64,000 bases of DNA from Parietaria judaica (Eukaryota > Streptophyta > Magnoliopsida > Rosales > Urticaceae): the NCBI GenBank assembly GCA_954871525.1, contig OX940872.1, positions 11,183,180 through 11,247,179 of the forward strand, read 5' to 3'. The translations under genes and the position numbers were made by a program. The notes under the pieces are model-generated. The model worked only from the letters and a program-made list of their open reading frames with translations. It was not told the DNA's origin and ran no database searches. Of this stretch, positions 1-9,844 are shown in pieces; position 1 is the stretch's first letter; every line of letters starts with the position of its first letter.

Positions 1-2
1 CC

Positions 3-2538
3 CTTGGGCCGCACTGGGACGCGCTTCCTACTGAGTGGGTTATTGAGGAAAATGTGCCCAGATTCAGGCCCGTCGCGAATAAAGAAGACGACGAGCGCTT
101 CGCTGGGGTTGTTCGGGCTTTGGTGGAAAATCCTCGTCGAAATTGGACGACGGACTTCTTCAGTACCCGTGTCAAGGAGTCGGGACTTTATCAACTCTGC
201 CACATCGTGGGTAAACCACCCAAAACTTTGTGGCCGGTGGGGTTCCGCCTTGAAGAGGTAAAAGATGGCCCCTCGTCCCCCGTTGTTCGTCAATCTCCCA
301 AGCCGAAGAAGAGAACTCAAAAGTCCACTCGTGGATCCTCGGAACCACGACAATGTCAAGGCCAAGATCCAGGACAAGGCCGAGATCCAGGACAAGGAAA
401 AGATCCAGGACAAGGAGGTGGATCCTCCGGTCCTCAAAGGGATCTATCGAAAGCAGGTTTCTTGGGCGTCGGTCCTCGGACCGGTGCTGATAGGTTCGTT
501 TCAAGCGATAAACCTCTGCCTCCGAAGAGCAGCTCGGAGAGGCGAACAAAACACAAGCACGACGCCGGTGCTTCTCGTCCTTCGGAGGTGTCAACTTCCT
601 CGGGGGCGAATCGCCCTCGGGACGCGCCACGTCCTTCGGAGAGCCGCCGCGAACTCGAGACTCAAACTTCTTCGCGGGAGCCTCCTCGCGAGAAGGTCGT
701 CTTGAAGAGGAAAACCGCCGAAGGGGCACGCGACGCCCCTCCTCCGAAGAAGAACAAGGTCTCCAACCCACCTAAGGAGACCGACGCGATCCCTCCGGCT
801 TCGGAGACTGTCACCGTCGCTTCTCGTGACGGGGCCGTTCTCGCCGGGACGACCGCGTCGACCGTTCTTGCTTCAACCCCCCCGATCGAGGCTAGCAAAG
901 CCGTCGACAGGACTCGGGGGACTCCACATCCTTCTCCCTCTTCTCGGGAGCTGTTCCGTTTCGACGATGACTTCATCGATCTGGTGTCGTCATTAGACCT
1001 CTCGGCCTCCGAGGTACCATCTAATTTTCCTTCTCCGTCTTTCGTGATGTTTGCAGATTTCGGGTGTCTAATATACACGTATATATATGTTTTCTTTGTG
1101 ATTTCAGGCTCCGGCTTGTGCCGATGCACCTCCTTGTTCGGAGGTTTCTCCCTTAGCACTCCCCGAATCTGTCGTGGAGGGTTCTTCGGTTGTTGTTCCT
1201 CCGGCTGACGAGGAGGGTTCGTTACCCGAAGCGGTGCTCGATACCGCCGACGCGCTCCTTGCCTTGGAGCCTGTCGGACGGCCCGGTGCTTCGTAAGGGG
1301 CTCTTCCATCTTCCGAAGAGGTTCTGATCGAGGGCCATCCCGAAGGAGCGGATGGCCTTCTTGCGGACGTCGCTCTTCTCGATGCCTCTGTTCTTCCCGA
1401 AGTGCCTCGACCGGAGGACTCTTCGGAGCCGACCGATGACGCTGGTGCTTCTAGGGCTAATGCCTCTTCCTCCGCCGATATTTCCGACGGATCTGCCGAG
1501 GCTCCTTTTTCTCCACTGTCGAACTTTCTTCCCGATTCTGGACCAGGAGGCTTTTCCCTCCCCCTTTCGGAGCGTTTTCCAGTGGTTCCCACTCCGGATT
1601 CCTCGTCGGAAGAGTGGAAAAGATACTCTCTCCGGGTTCTTCGGGACCTGTTTTGGGCTGAACCTTCTCGGGTCAGTACCGGCTTGTCCCTGAGCGATAT
1701 CCGTGGCTACGGTCAGGCCGCCGCTATGCTCTTTCAAGCCCTCGCTCGCTTCAACACCGTCATTCTTGAAGAAAACGCGAGTGCGGGTGAGAGCGCACAG
1801 GAAATCCGCGACCTCCAATCGAAGCTTGCCGATACCGAGTCGCATCTCGAGGTTTCCGTCCTTGGGGAGCAAAAATATCGGGAGGCGGCCGAGCGGACTT
1901 CCGATGAACTGGAGGTTGCGAGGGCCAAGTTGGCGAAAGAGACTTCGCTTCGTCAGGCTCAGGAGAGGGAGCTTGTCGAGTGCAAGGCTAAGGCCGAGGA
2001 AAAGGTTGAGGCGCTGAAGGTTGAGCTTGCTGGGGAGCATAGACGTCATTCCCTGATAGTGCAAAGCTACGAGAAGCATCTCGAAGCGAAGAAGTGGCGG
2101 CTGGCCAAAATCAGCGAGGCGGTGGGCGTTCCTGTCGAGCAGGAGAGCCGACTCGCCTCTCGAGTGGCCTCGTGCATGAAACGCCTCGGAAAAGAACTAG
2201 AGGTATCGCAGACGGAGGCGAATTCCGAGCGCGAGGCACGCCTACGCCTCTTCGAGAGGGCTCAAAGCAAAGCGCAGCGCGCCTCGGCGAGGTATACGGC
2301 TTAGGAGGAGTCTACCAATTTCCATCGCCGCTCCACCGCGTATGGGGCCAATGCTCGCCTTCTCGAGAAAGCTCCTCCCACGGCGACCATAGAGAGCCTT
2401 CTGCCTCGTCTTCCGAAGTATAAGAAGTTGGAGGAAGAGAACGAAGCTAAGGCCCGGGAGCTGGATGACAAGGCCATCCTCGATCCTGATTCTCCTCCGC
2501 TCACTCCTTGTGCTCCTCCTCTTGCTGGTGCCGATTGA
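3..2538 (+). pseudogene. Antisense extra ORF (aORF) of the gypsy element, two in-frame stops, 5' end outside window
   Basis: The frame is open from base 3 to 1013, then an intron (GT 1014 to AG 1107) joins it in phase to 1108 onward. The N-terminal part (WDALPTEWVIEENV and on) resembles the 'putative gypsy type transposon' proteins found antisense in Tat elements. Then follow a DPGQG(K/R) repeat encoded by an 18-bp unit x3 (355-418), a long Pro/Ser/Arg low-complexity region, and a Glu/Lys/Ala coiled coil from about 1700 to 2450. The frame carries TAA at 1294-1296 and TAG at 2302-2304 before a final TGA at 2536-2538, so this copy is broken. The role of such proteins in the element is not known. 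Confidence 0.72.
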
Positions 2539-2716
2539 GCGTCTCGCTTTGTAGGTGGGGATGCCTCTTCGGCCTCCGATGGCCTTGACGAGTACGGGAC
2601 CAACGATGGATTTTATTAATGAAGAAGACTTTCTTTTTGCTTTAACTTGTCGTTTCTGCGCTTGTCGCTTCTTTTGCGTTCCTGCTATTACTTCCTGGCT
2701 AACCTTCTTCCCTCAG

Positions 2717-3037
2717 GGTGACGAATTCTTCTATACTTCGGAACCGCTATTTTACTACGAGGATGTGCTAGCTTCTTTCCTTGTGATCGACGAAGAACAT
2801 CCCGCCATACTCGAGGAGTTTGTCCAAGACATGATAAGGCGCGTGGCTGCCACTCTTTCCGGAGCCCCGGACGATGAGGCTCCTTCTCTTAGTCCCTCTT
2901 CGGCCTATGTGCTCGAATTTATGATGCTGAGGCCCATAAATTATGCCGCCGTGGAAGATCTTCTTCGGGACGTCCTCTCCGAGAATGGGGAGTTCGTCAT
3001 AGAGCAAATTGCCGATAGGGTTGTTCGGGAGGATTGA
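2717..3037 (+). CDS. Possible terminal exon or small ORF of the aORF transcript
   Basis: An open frame of about 107 codons follows a good polypyrimidine-AG acceptor (CCCTCAG ending at 2716). It is acidic and leucine-rich with no domain I recognise, and ends in TGA. AATAAA-like signals follow near 3113. It may be the spliced 3' exon of the antisense transcript or just 3' UTR. Its upstream donor cannot be fixed because the upstream ORF has decayed. Confidence 0.35.
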   Translation, partial: GDEFFYTSEPLFYYEDVLASFLVIDEEHPAILEEFVQDMIRRVAATLSGAPDDEAPSLSPSSAYVLEFMMLRPINYAAVEDLLRDVLSENGEFVIEQIADRVVRED

Positions 3038-3186
3038 CCTTCCCTTGCTGTATCTCGATTGATTTGTAAAATACTTTGCGGCCATGTATTGTGTTTGTAA
3101 AGAAATTTTTATTAATAAAATCTATGACTTTTTTATGTATGCTATCGATGAATTATGGGAGTATATGTACTCCGCTTTTTTTTTTT

Positions 3187-3539
3187 GGCGACGAGCTTGT
3201 CGGTATGCGCCGGGCTCTGTCGCGATGAAGTGCTTGGCACTGATTCGCTGGCGATGAGCTTGTCGGTATGCACCGGGCTCTGTCGCGATGAAGTGCTTGG
3301 CACTGATTCGCTGGCGATGAGCTTGTCGGTATGCACCGGGCTCTGTCGCGATGAAGTGCTTGGCACTGATTCGATAAGTTGGCCCATTCGCCACAGTAAT
3401 TTTCTTTGCTTGGCCCATTTGCCGTAGTAGTTTTTTTTTTGCTTGGCCCATTTGCCGTAGTAGTTTTGTAATATTCGGCGATGAGCTTGTCGGTATGCAC
3501 CGGGCTCTGTCGCGATGAAGTGCTTGGCACTGACTCCTT
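3187..3539 (+). repeat. 63-bp tandem repeat array between aORF and integrase
   Basis: A 63-bp unit beginning GGCGAYGAGCTTGTCGGTAT starts at 3187, 3250, 3313 and again at about 3478. Between the third and fourth copies lie about three copies of a shorter unit containing GCTTGGCCCATTTGCCGTAG (3376-3470). Tandem repeats near the 3' untranslated part are a known feature of Tat-type elements. Confidence 0.85.
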
Positions 3540-3942
3540 TTATGAGTATGTGTTTCTGCGATAAGTGTTTATATGGAGAGGCGATAGAATATTGTCTTAA
3601 GAGACGAGCCTCGTTAAACCCTTCGAGTCCCCCAATGGGTGCGGCGCGCGAGGGAAGAGTACTCCATGTTGTATTGAATAAGGCCGGAGCCAATCATGCG
3701 GATCCCGAACAAGTAGGGTCGGGAGTCCCCTTTTGATAAACTTAAATCGAAGTAGTAAACTTAAGAATAGAAAGGATTTTTAACAAATGGTAGAGGGTAA
3801 GAAAAGGCGCCGACGAAGTTCTTTATTGGTAGAATTTCTTCAAGTGCTTGACGTTCCACCTTCTTATGACCTTGACTCCATCGGTGTTCTTGAGCTCGTA
3901 TACCCCTGGCTTGACGATGTGGGTCACCGTATACGGGCCTTC

Positions 3943-6900
3943 CTAGCTCTCTCCTAGCTTTCCCGCGTTAAGCTCGGCTGTGTTCTGGAAAACCTTTCTG
4001 AGGACCAGTTCTCTGACTCGGAACCTTCTCGGTCGCACCTTTTTATTGTAGAACCGTGCGATGGTGTTCTGATAATTTGCTATATGAACTCTAGCTCGCT
4101 CCCGTCTTTCGTCGATGTGATCGAGCTGATGAAGCAGGTCCTGGTTGTTGTCCTCTTCGTTGCTTGGTGCCCAGGATCGCCGGAAACTGGGGACTCCTAC
4201 TTCTGCCGGGATTACCGCTTCCACTCCAAATGCTAGAGCAAAAGGAGTTTCTCCGGTGGCTGAGTGTGGCGTTGTCCGATAAGCCCAAAGTACTCCCGGG
4301 AGTTCATCTGCCCACAGCCCTTTCTTTTTGTCGAGCCGCTTCTTGAGGTTGTCGGTGATCGTTCGGTTGATCGCTTTGGCGTTCCCGTTCCCCTGAGGAT
4401 ATCTTGGCGTCGAAGTGTTCAGCTTTATCTTCCAGCGTGCACAGAAGTCCTTGAATTTCTTCGAGATAAACTGGGACCCGTTGTCTGCGATGATCTCCCT
4501 GGGGAGTCCGAAGCGAGTGATTACGTTCTTCCAAACATAACTTTCGACGTCGGAATCCTTAATATTGGCGTAGGATTCGGCTTCGGTCCATTTGGTGAAG
4601 AAGTCCGTGACTACCAGCATGAACCTTTTCTGCCTTGCTCCGACCGGCATAGGACCGACGATATCCATAGACCACTTCATGAAAGGGTAGGGCACCGATA
4701 CTACTGACAGTTCTTCGGCCGGGCAGTTGATTGTTGGGGCGTGTCGCTGGCATTTTTCGCACCTCCTAGCGTGGTTGATGCAGTCCGCTCGCATTGTTTC
4801 CCAGAAGAAACCTTGTAGCTTGGCTTTCCTCAGTAGGTTGCGTCCGCCCGAGTGGTTACCGCACTCTCCGCTGTGGATTTCTTGCATGACATAATTCGCC
4901 TCGTCTTTGCCTAAGCAGCGTAGGTAGGGGCCTACGAGGCTTTTGAAGTAGAGCCGTCTGTCTATGATTGTGTACCGAGAGCTTTTAGTCTTTATTTTCC
5001 GCGCCTCTTGTCGATCTTCGGGTAGCTTTCCTTCGACCAGATATGCTCGGATGGGGGTCCGCCAATCTTCGTCTCCAGTCTCCTTTACTATTCCAGGTTC
5101 TTCGTCCTCGCCCTCTTCTTCTTCTATAAGCTGGGTTTCTTCCTCGCCTTCCTCCAAGATGTCGTCGTTGTTCCGAGCGCTGTCATCCCCGTTGGTTAAT
5201 CCTTCTTCGCTTATCTTCAGCTTCTTCTTATCGGGACCCTCGCCTCTCTTGATGCTAGGTTTCTGTAGCGTCTCTACCGTAATCGACCGGAGTTCCCCTA
5301 CCTGGGTGGTCGACCCCAGGCTTGCCAGAGCGTCTGCATGGTTGTTGTCTCCTCTGGACACCTGTGTTAGAGTAAAGAAATCGAACTTCTTCTCGAGGGA
5401 CTTGACAACTCCAGCGTGGGCCTCCATCCTCTCGTCGTTCGTTTCGTACTCTCCACTGACTTGCTTTACGACTAGCTGAGAATTCGAAAAGGCGTTCAAG
5501 TTCTTGACCCCGATGGCAATGGCTGATTGCATCCCGATGATGAGCGCCTCGTATTCCGCTTCATTATTGGTGGAACGGTAGGCGAGGCGGCAGTCCTTCT
5601 CGATTATTTCTCCCATCGGAGAGATGAGCCGGATTCCGATTCCTGATCCCGTCGAGGTCGATGATCCGTCGACGCAGAGTCTCCAGGTACCCGCCTCATC
5701 GCTCAGCTCCACGGGCTCCTTGGGCAGCTCGATGAGGAAGTCGGCTAGTACTTGTGACTTTAAGCTTGTCCGCAACTGATATTCGATGTCGTACGCTCCC
5801 AGCTTTATGTTCCACTTCGTGATTCTGCCGGATTGATTCGGGCTTTGAATGATGGAGCGAATCGGCCTGTCCGTCATAACGATGATCGTGTGGGCCTGGA
5901 AGTGGAATCGTAGTCTCTCCGATGCGTCGTAGACGGCTAGCGCCAGCTTCTCGATGGTGGGGTATCTTGTTTCGGCGTCGAGGAGCTTCCTGCTGATGTA
6001 AGAGACTGGCTTTTGCTCCCCTTTTTCCTCTCGAACAAGCACATGGCTTATTGCTTGATCGGACACGGCGATGTACAGATAAAGCGGCTCTCCGGGCTCC
6101 GGCTTTGTCATAACGGGCAGCGACGACAGATAGGCCTTCAGCGCTTGGAAAGCTTCTTCGCACTTATCGGTCCATTCGAACTTCCTGTTTTTCCTCAACA
6201 ACTCGTAGAATAGGAGAGTTCGGTCCGCCTGTCGTGAAATGAACCGTCTCAGTGCGTTGATCCTTCCTATCAGCTTCTGTACCTCTCGTCGATTTCTCGG
6301 CGACGGCATGCTCTGAATGGCCTCGACCTGCTCGGGGTTGGCTTCGATTCCTCGTCGTGTGACCATCTGACCTAAGAATTTCCCGGATGAGACGCCGAAA
6401 GTGCACTTAGTAGGGTTCAGCTTCATCTGGTGTTTGTTGAGGACGCCGAAGCATTCCTCCAAGTGCTCCACGTGCATCGCCGCTTTTAGGGATTTGACGA
6501 CCATGTCATCGATGTATACCTCCACGCTTTTCCCGATCTGCTCGTGGAACATCTTTGTCATCAATCTCTGGTAGGTCGCCCCGGCATTTTTCAACCCGAA
6601 AGGCATAACCTTATAGCAGTAGGTTCCTCTTTCGCTGATGAAAGCTGTCTTCTCCTCGTCGTCTGGATGCATTCGGATCTGATGATAGCCTGAGTAGTCA
6701 TCCATGAAGCTCAGTAGCTCGTACCCGTAAGTGGCTTCGACAAGGCGATCGATGTGCGGCATCGGAAAGCTGTCCTTCGGGCATGCTTTGTTAAGATCCG
6801 TGAAGTCGACGCACACTCTCCACTTGCCGTTCTTCTTTTTTACCACGACGGTGTTGGCTAACCACTGGGGGTATTTCACCTCCCTGATGGTCCCCATAGC

Positions 6901-7335
6901 GAGCAGCTTGTCCACTTCGTCGTTGATGATCTTGTTCCGGTCAGAGGCCATCTTTCTTCGCTTCTGTATGACAGGCTTGTGCCCGGGGTCTGTGTTGAGC
7001 CGGTGGGTGACCACCGTCGGATCGATTCCTGGCATGTCTTCGTGGGACCATGCGAAACTCTCCCGGTTCCTCTTCAGAAACTCGACCAGCTGAGCCTTGA
7101 TCTCCGGGTCGAGTCCGGCGCCTATACCGACAGTTCGAGTCGGGTCGGAGTCATCGATGCAGACTTGTTCCACTTCTTCGAGCTGTGGGCCTCCTAATCT
7201 TCCATCGGCAGCTTGGTCTTCCACGTCTTCCGCGCTGAGGATCTTGGGGATGCCCGGGGATCCTCCTTTCCCCTCTTTCCTGCGCCGCTTCCTCCTGATC
7301 GTCGATGGTGGAGGCAGAGCGGACGCGGCTAATTG
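3943..7335 (-). CDS. pol: Pol (RT-RNaseH-aRNaseH-integrase) of gypsy element, catalytically damaged
   Basis: The first ATG downstream of the UAG gives 1093 residues; the frame is open back to the UAG. In ATG numbering: RT at about 85-255 (VCVDFTDLNK, SFMDDYSGY, YIDD at 237-240), RNase H-like connection at about 376-500, archaeal-type RNase H at 513-637 (CVDG at 517-520, NNEAEYEA near 555), an acidic linker at about 676-718, and integrase with an HHCC zinc site (784-825), D854 and D914. Two catalytic positions are wrong. The integrase Glu expected in the QAEA motif is Lys950 (motif NAKA). The aRNase H Asp expected in the SDSQ motif is Asn581. A TAG at 3945-3943 cuts the C-terminus; 39 further in-frame codons follow to a TAA at 3823-3825. 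All three changes fit C-to-T (G-to-A) mutation at CG or CHG sites. Likely non-functional. Confidence 0.88.
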   Translation of the reverse strand, partial: QLAASALPPPSTIRRKRRRKEGKGGSPGIPKILSAEDVEDQAADGRLGGPQLEEVEQVCIDDSDPTRTVGIGAGLDPEIKAQLVEFLKRNRESFAWSHEDMPGIDPTVVTHRLNTDPGHKPVIQKRRKMASDRNKIINDEVDKLLAMGTIREVKYPQWLANTVVVKKKNGKWRVCVDFTDLNKACPKDSFPMPHIDRLVEATYGYELLSFMDDYSGYHQIRMHPDDEEKTAFISERGTYCYKVMPFGLKNAGATYQRLMTKMFHEQIGKSVEVYIDDMVVKSLKAAMHVEHLEECFGVLNKHQMKLNPTKCTFGVSSGKFLGQMVTRRGIEANPEQVEAIQSMPSPRNRREVQKLIGRINALRRFISRQADRTLLFYELLRKNRKFEWTDKCEEAFQALKAYLSSLPVMTKPEPGEPLYLYIAVSDQAISHVLVREEKGEQKPVSYISRKLLDAETRYPTIEKLALAVYDASERLRFHFQAHTIIVMTDRPIRSIIQSPNQSGRITKWNIKLGAYDIEYQLRTSLKSQVLADFLIELPKEPVELSDEAGTWRLCVDGSSTSTGSGIGIRLISPMGEIIEKDCRLAYRSTNNEAEYEALIIGMQSAIAIGVKNLNAFSNSQLVVKQVSGEYETNDERMEAHAGVVKSLEKKFDFFTLTQVSRGDNNHADALASLGSTTQVGELRSITVETLQKPSIKRGEGPDKKKLKISEEGLTNGDDSARNNDDILEEGEEETQLIEEEEGEDEEPGIVKETGDEDWRTPIRAYLVEGKLPEDRQEARKIKTKSSRYTIIDRRLYFKSLVGPYLRCLGKDEANYVMQEIHSGECGNHSGGRNLLRKAKLQGFFWETMRADCINHARRCEKCQRHAPTINCPAEELSVVSVPYPFMKWSMDIVGPMPVGARQKRFMLVVTDFFTKWTEAESYANIKDSDVESYVWKNVITRFGLPREIIADNGSQFISKKFKDFCARWKIKLNTSTPRYPQGNGNAKAINRTITDNLKKRLDKKKGLWADELPGVLWAYRTTPHSATGETPFALAFGVEAVIPAEVGVPSFRRSWAPSNEEDNNQDLLHQLDHIDERRERARVHIANYQNTIARFYNKKVRPRRFRVRELVLRKVFQNTAELNAGKLGES

Positions 7336-7341
7336 CTATTG
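7330..7341 (-). promoter_or_regulatory. Candidate stop-codon readthrough site between gag-pro and pol
   Basis: The minus strand reads CAA TAG CAA TTA with the stop at 7338-7336. This equals the tobamovirus-type leaky context (UAG followed by CARYYA). Downstream of the stop the same frame stays open through RT and integrase. Readthrough would give a Gag-Pol fusion at low ratio. Sequence match is direct; function is inferred. Confidence 0.65.
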
Positions 7342-9774
7342 ATCGGCTGGCTTGCTGCCGCTGCACTTGGCCTTTTCGACGTCCTTGGGCGCGCTCATCG
7401 CTCGGTAGTGCATCATGTAGCAGATGCGATAGGCTTCGCTGCTTCCTCGGACTTCGTCGATGGTCCCTTCTACTCGTCCTGGGAATTTGATGCATCGGTG
7501 ATACGTGGACGGGACGGCCCTCATCGAGTGAATCCAAGGTCTCCCGAGGATCACATTGAAGTGCGATCGTACGTCCAATACCATGAACTCGGTCATCCGA
7601 TGGACGGTTCCGGCGTAGACGGTGAGACTCAATGTTCCCAGCGAGAGAACTACGTCTCCGTTGATGCCAGACACCTTGCGCGGACATCCTCCGATGACTA
7701 GGTCTTCGATCTCCATCCGCGTCAAGCAGTCGTACGTGATGACGTCGACCGAGCTTCCATTGTCGACGAGGATGCGAGCAACGTCGCATCCTCCTATGTT
7801 GAGCTCTAAGACTAGAGCGTCGTCGTGCTCGTCTGCGCATACTTCTTCGTCGACGAACTCTATCGTCATTTTTGGACCGGTCATCCGCGCATCTTCCCGA
7901 GCGGACTCCTTCCCTCTGCGCTGGTAGGCTTTGATGCTGTTGATGGAGTCTTCGCAGAGGCGAGATCCTCCCATGATCAAGTCGATCCTTGGTCTTGCGG
8001 CTGGTCTCCCGTCGTTCGGGCGTACCGTCGAGGCTTCCTCGATTGCAAGGCTCCTTTTTGGTGCCTCTTGGCTTCCTCCCGTGCGCTGAGCGGGAGCCTC
8101 CTGCCTGTTCGGCCACGATCGGTTGTCGTTATTCCATGGCTGAGCGAGCTTCTGGGAGACATTCTGGAATTCCCCTTGTTCGATCTTCCTCTGGATCATC
8201 TTCTTCAGGCTGGCGCACTCGTCGGTCGCATGACCGTGGTATTCGTGGAAGGAACAGTACTTGCTCATGCCCCTTGGCCACGGCTTCCTCTCGTAACTGC
8301 TTCGGCCGCCGGAGTAGCCTCCTCGGCTACTCGAGAAACCTCCTCGGCCTCCGGAGTAGCCTCCTCGGTTGCCAGAGTAGCCCTTTCGACCTTCTGAAAA
8401 GCTTCCCTGGTTGCCTGGGAAGTTCTCCGGCTGTGAGTTCCCTTGCGAAAGTTCCCCTTGCTGATGACTCTCACGGTTGCCGAGCGCCTCTTTCTTTCCG
8501 TACACTTGGTAGACTCCGTGCCCAGGGGTTTCCTGGATTCTTCGCTCATCGGCCCCGTCCCTGTTTCTCCGATCTCGTCGCTCCCCTTCTCTCCTCGTTC
8601 TGGATGACGATCCCTCTCGTCCGTCTCTAGCTTCCCTCCTCTCTGGCCTTGCTCGGCCCTCAGCTTCCTCTTCTAACCTTTTCTTGATCGCCTTATTTTC
8701 TTCCATGTCCATGTAGATCGTTGCTTTGTGGAGCGCGTCCTCTATCGAGTTTGGCAGCGAGACGCACAATTCGTCGTTGAACGGGGATTGATAGTACAAG
8801 CCGTGCTTCAGAGCTTGGACCGAGACGACGTCCTCGATCTTCGGGATTCGGAACATGACGTTCTTGAATTTCTCTACGTACTGTCGAAGAGGTTCGTTCT
8901 TCCCTTGCTTGACATCGAAGAGGTTGGATATCGTCAGCTCCGTCTGTACGTAGATGGAGAAGTGTTTTAAGAAAAGGGCGACCAGCTCGTCGGAGGTGTT
9001 GATGGAGCCCGGCGTTAATCTTGCGAACCAGTCGCTGGCGCGGCCTTGCAAACTTGCGATGAAAAGTCTGCAAAGGACGGCTTCCTTCCGGACCTCCTCG
9101 CCCCCGATGTGGTCTGTCGCGATTCGGAACGACTTCACGTGTGTGTGGGGATCCGTCTCCCCTTTGTACGGCGTGAGTTTGATCTTCGGCAGTTCCTCCA
9201 GCTCTATCCCCCGAATCCTCGTCGTGAACGGGTTGATTCTGGCTTCTCGCACCATCCTGTCGATTTCTGGCGCCGAGCTAGTCGCTTGGTGCACTTGCGA
9301 CGCGACTTGCCTGAGCCTGGCTTCCATCTTTGCTGACATCAATGCCATCGCCTTGGCCACCTCCTCGGCCACTCTTGCCGCCACATCCATCGTCGCATTG
9401 CCCGGTGTGTCCCCCAGCGTGTTCTCCAGCCGATTTTCTGCGGTTGGCTGGGCTGCGTTCGTGTCGAAGAGGTTCCTGATGAGCGATGGGGTTGACATGC
9501 CTACCTGTGCGTCCGTCGTCACCGTGTCTCTGCTGGCGCTCCCTCCGGCTCCTCGTGCGGCCGATTCTGCTATCTGGTTTGTCGGACGCGGTCTCTCTGC
9601 GCGCTCTAGGAGGCTTGCGAGGCGTCTGTTCTCCGCGGCTTGCTCCTCTATCCGCCGGGCAGATTCTTCGGCTTTGTTGGTGACCTCCGTTATCTTTGCG
9701 ATGGCTTCGGCCAGCTGTTGTTGCATTCGCTGCATGGTTTCCTCCTGAGCAGAACTGGCTTCCTCGGCTGACAT
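7336..9774 (-). CDS. gag-pro: Gag-protease polyprotein of Tat-like gypsy element
   Basis: The ORF is 812 codons. It starts with a coiled-coil, Q/E-rich region (about residues 1-80). A retrotransposon Gag domain follows near residues 200-330 (signature RASDWFARL). Then come an R/E/D-rich charged stretch and a Gly/Arg/Ser RGG-like segment with repeated GGYSGGRGG-type units (about 455-510). A CHHC knuckle (CSFHEYHGHATDEC) comes next. The aspartic protease has its active-site motif LVDNGSS near residue 670 and the downstream ILGRPWIH motif. Gag packages element RNA and the protease cleaves the polyprotein. The start is the first ATG after the primer site. The ORF ends at a UAG, after which the same frame continues open into RT. 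The coding sequence looks intact. Confidence 0.9.
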   Translation of the reverse strand: MSAEEASSAQEETMQRMQQQLAEAIAKITEVTNKAEESARRIEEQAAENRRLASLLERAERPRPTNQIAESAARGAGGSASRDTVTTDAQVGMSTPSLIRNLFDTNAAQPTAENRLENTLGDTPGNATMDVAARVAEEVAKAMALMSAKMEARLRQVASQVHQATSSAPEIDRMVREARINPFTTRIRGIELEELPKIKLTPYKGETDPHTHVKSFRIATDHIGGEEVRKEAVLCRLFIASLQGRASDWFARLTPGSINTSDELVALFLKHFSIYVQTELTISNLFDVKQGKNEPLRQYVEKFKNVMFRIPKIEDVVSVQALKHGLYYQSPFNDELCVSLPNSIEDALHKATIYMDMEENKAIKKRLEEEAEGRARPERREARDGREGSSSRTRREGERRDRRNRDGADERRIQETPGHGVYQVYGKKEALGNRESHQQGELSQGNSQPENFPGNQGSFSEGRKGYSGNRGGYSGGRGGFSSSRGGYSGGRSSYERKPWPRGMSKYCSFHEYHGHATDECASLKKMIQRKIEQGEFQNVSQKLAQPWNNDNRSWPNRQEAPAQRTGGSQEAPKRSLAIEEASTVRPNDGRPAARPRIDLIMGGSRLCEDSINSIKAYQRRGKESAREDARMTGPKMTIEFVDEEVCADEHDDALVLELNIGGCDVARILVDNGSSVDVITYDCLTRMEIEDLVIGGCPRKVSGINGDVVLSLGTLSLTVYAGTVHRMTEFMVLDVRSHFNVILGRPWIHSMRAVPSTYHRCIKFPGRVEGTIDEVRGSSEAYRICYMMHYRAMSAPKDVEKAKCSGSKPADQ

Positions 9775-9823
9775 CTTCCTTCCTCTCTTCGATTTCCTGG
9801 CTGTGCGATAGAAAGAAACAAAT

Positions 9824-9841
9824 CCCCCTCGGTGGGCGCCA
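9824..9841 (-). other. Primer-binding site (gypsy)
   Basis: The minus strand reads TGGCGCCCACCGAGGGG immediately inside the LTR. TGGCGCC starts are typical of plant Tat/Athila-type primer sites. The gag ATG lies only about 50 nt downstream. Confidence 0.7.
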
Positions 9842-9844
9842 AAC

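Noticed and set aside
172..1592. Long minus-strand ORFs opposite the aORF
   Set aside because: They are shadows of the GC-rich low-complexity coding frame on + and show no domain or element logic.
3187..3539. Possible CRISPR-like array
   Set aside because: Units are directly adjacent with no unique spacers, and the host is a plant.
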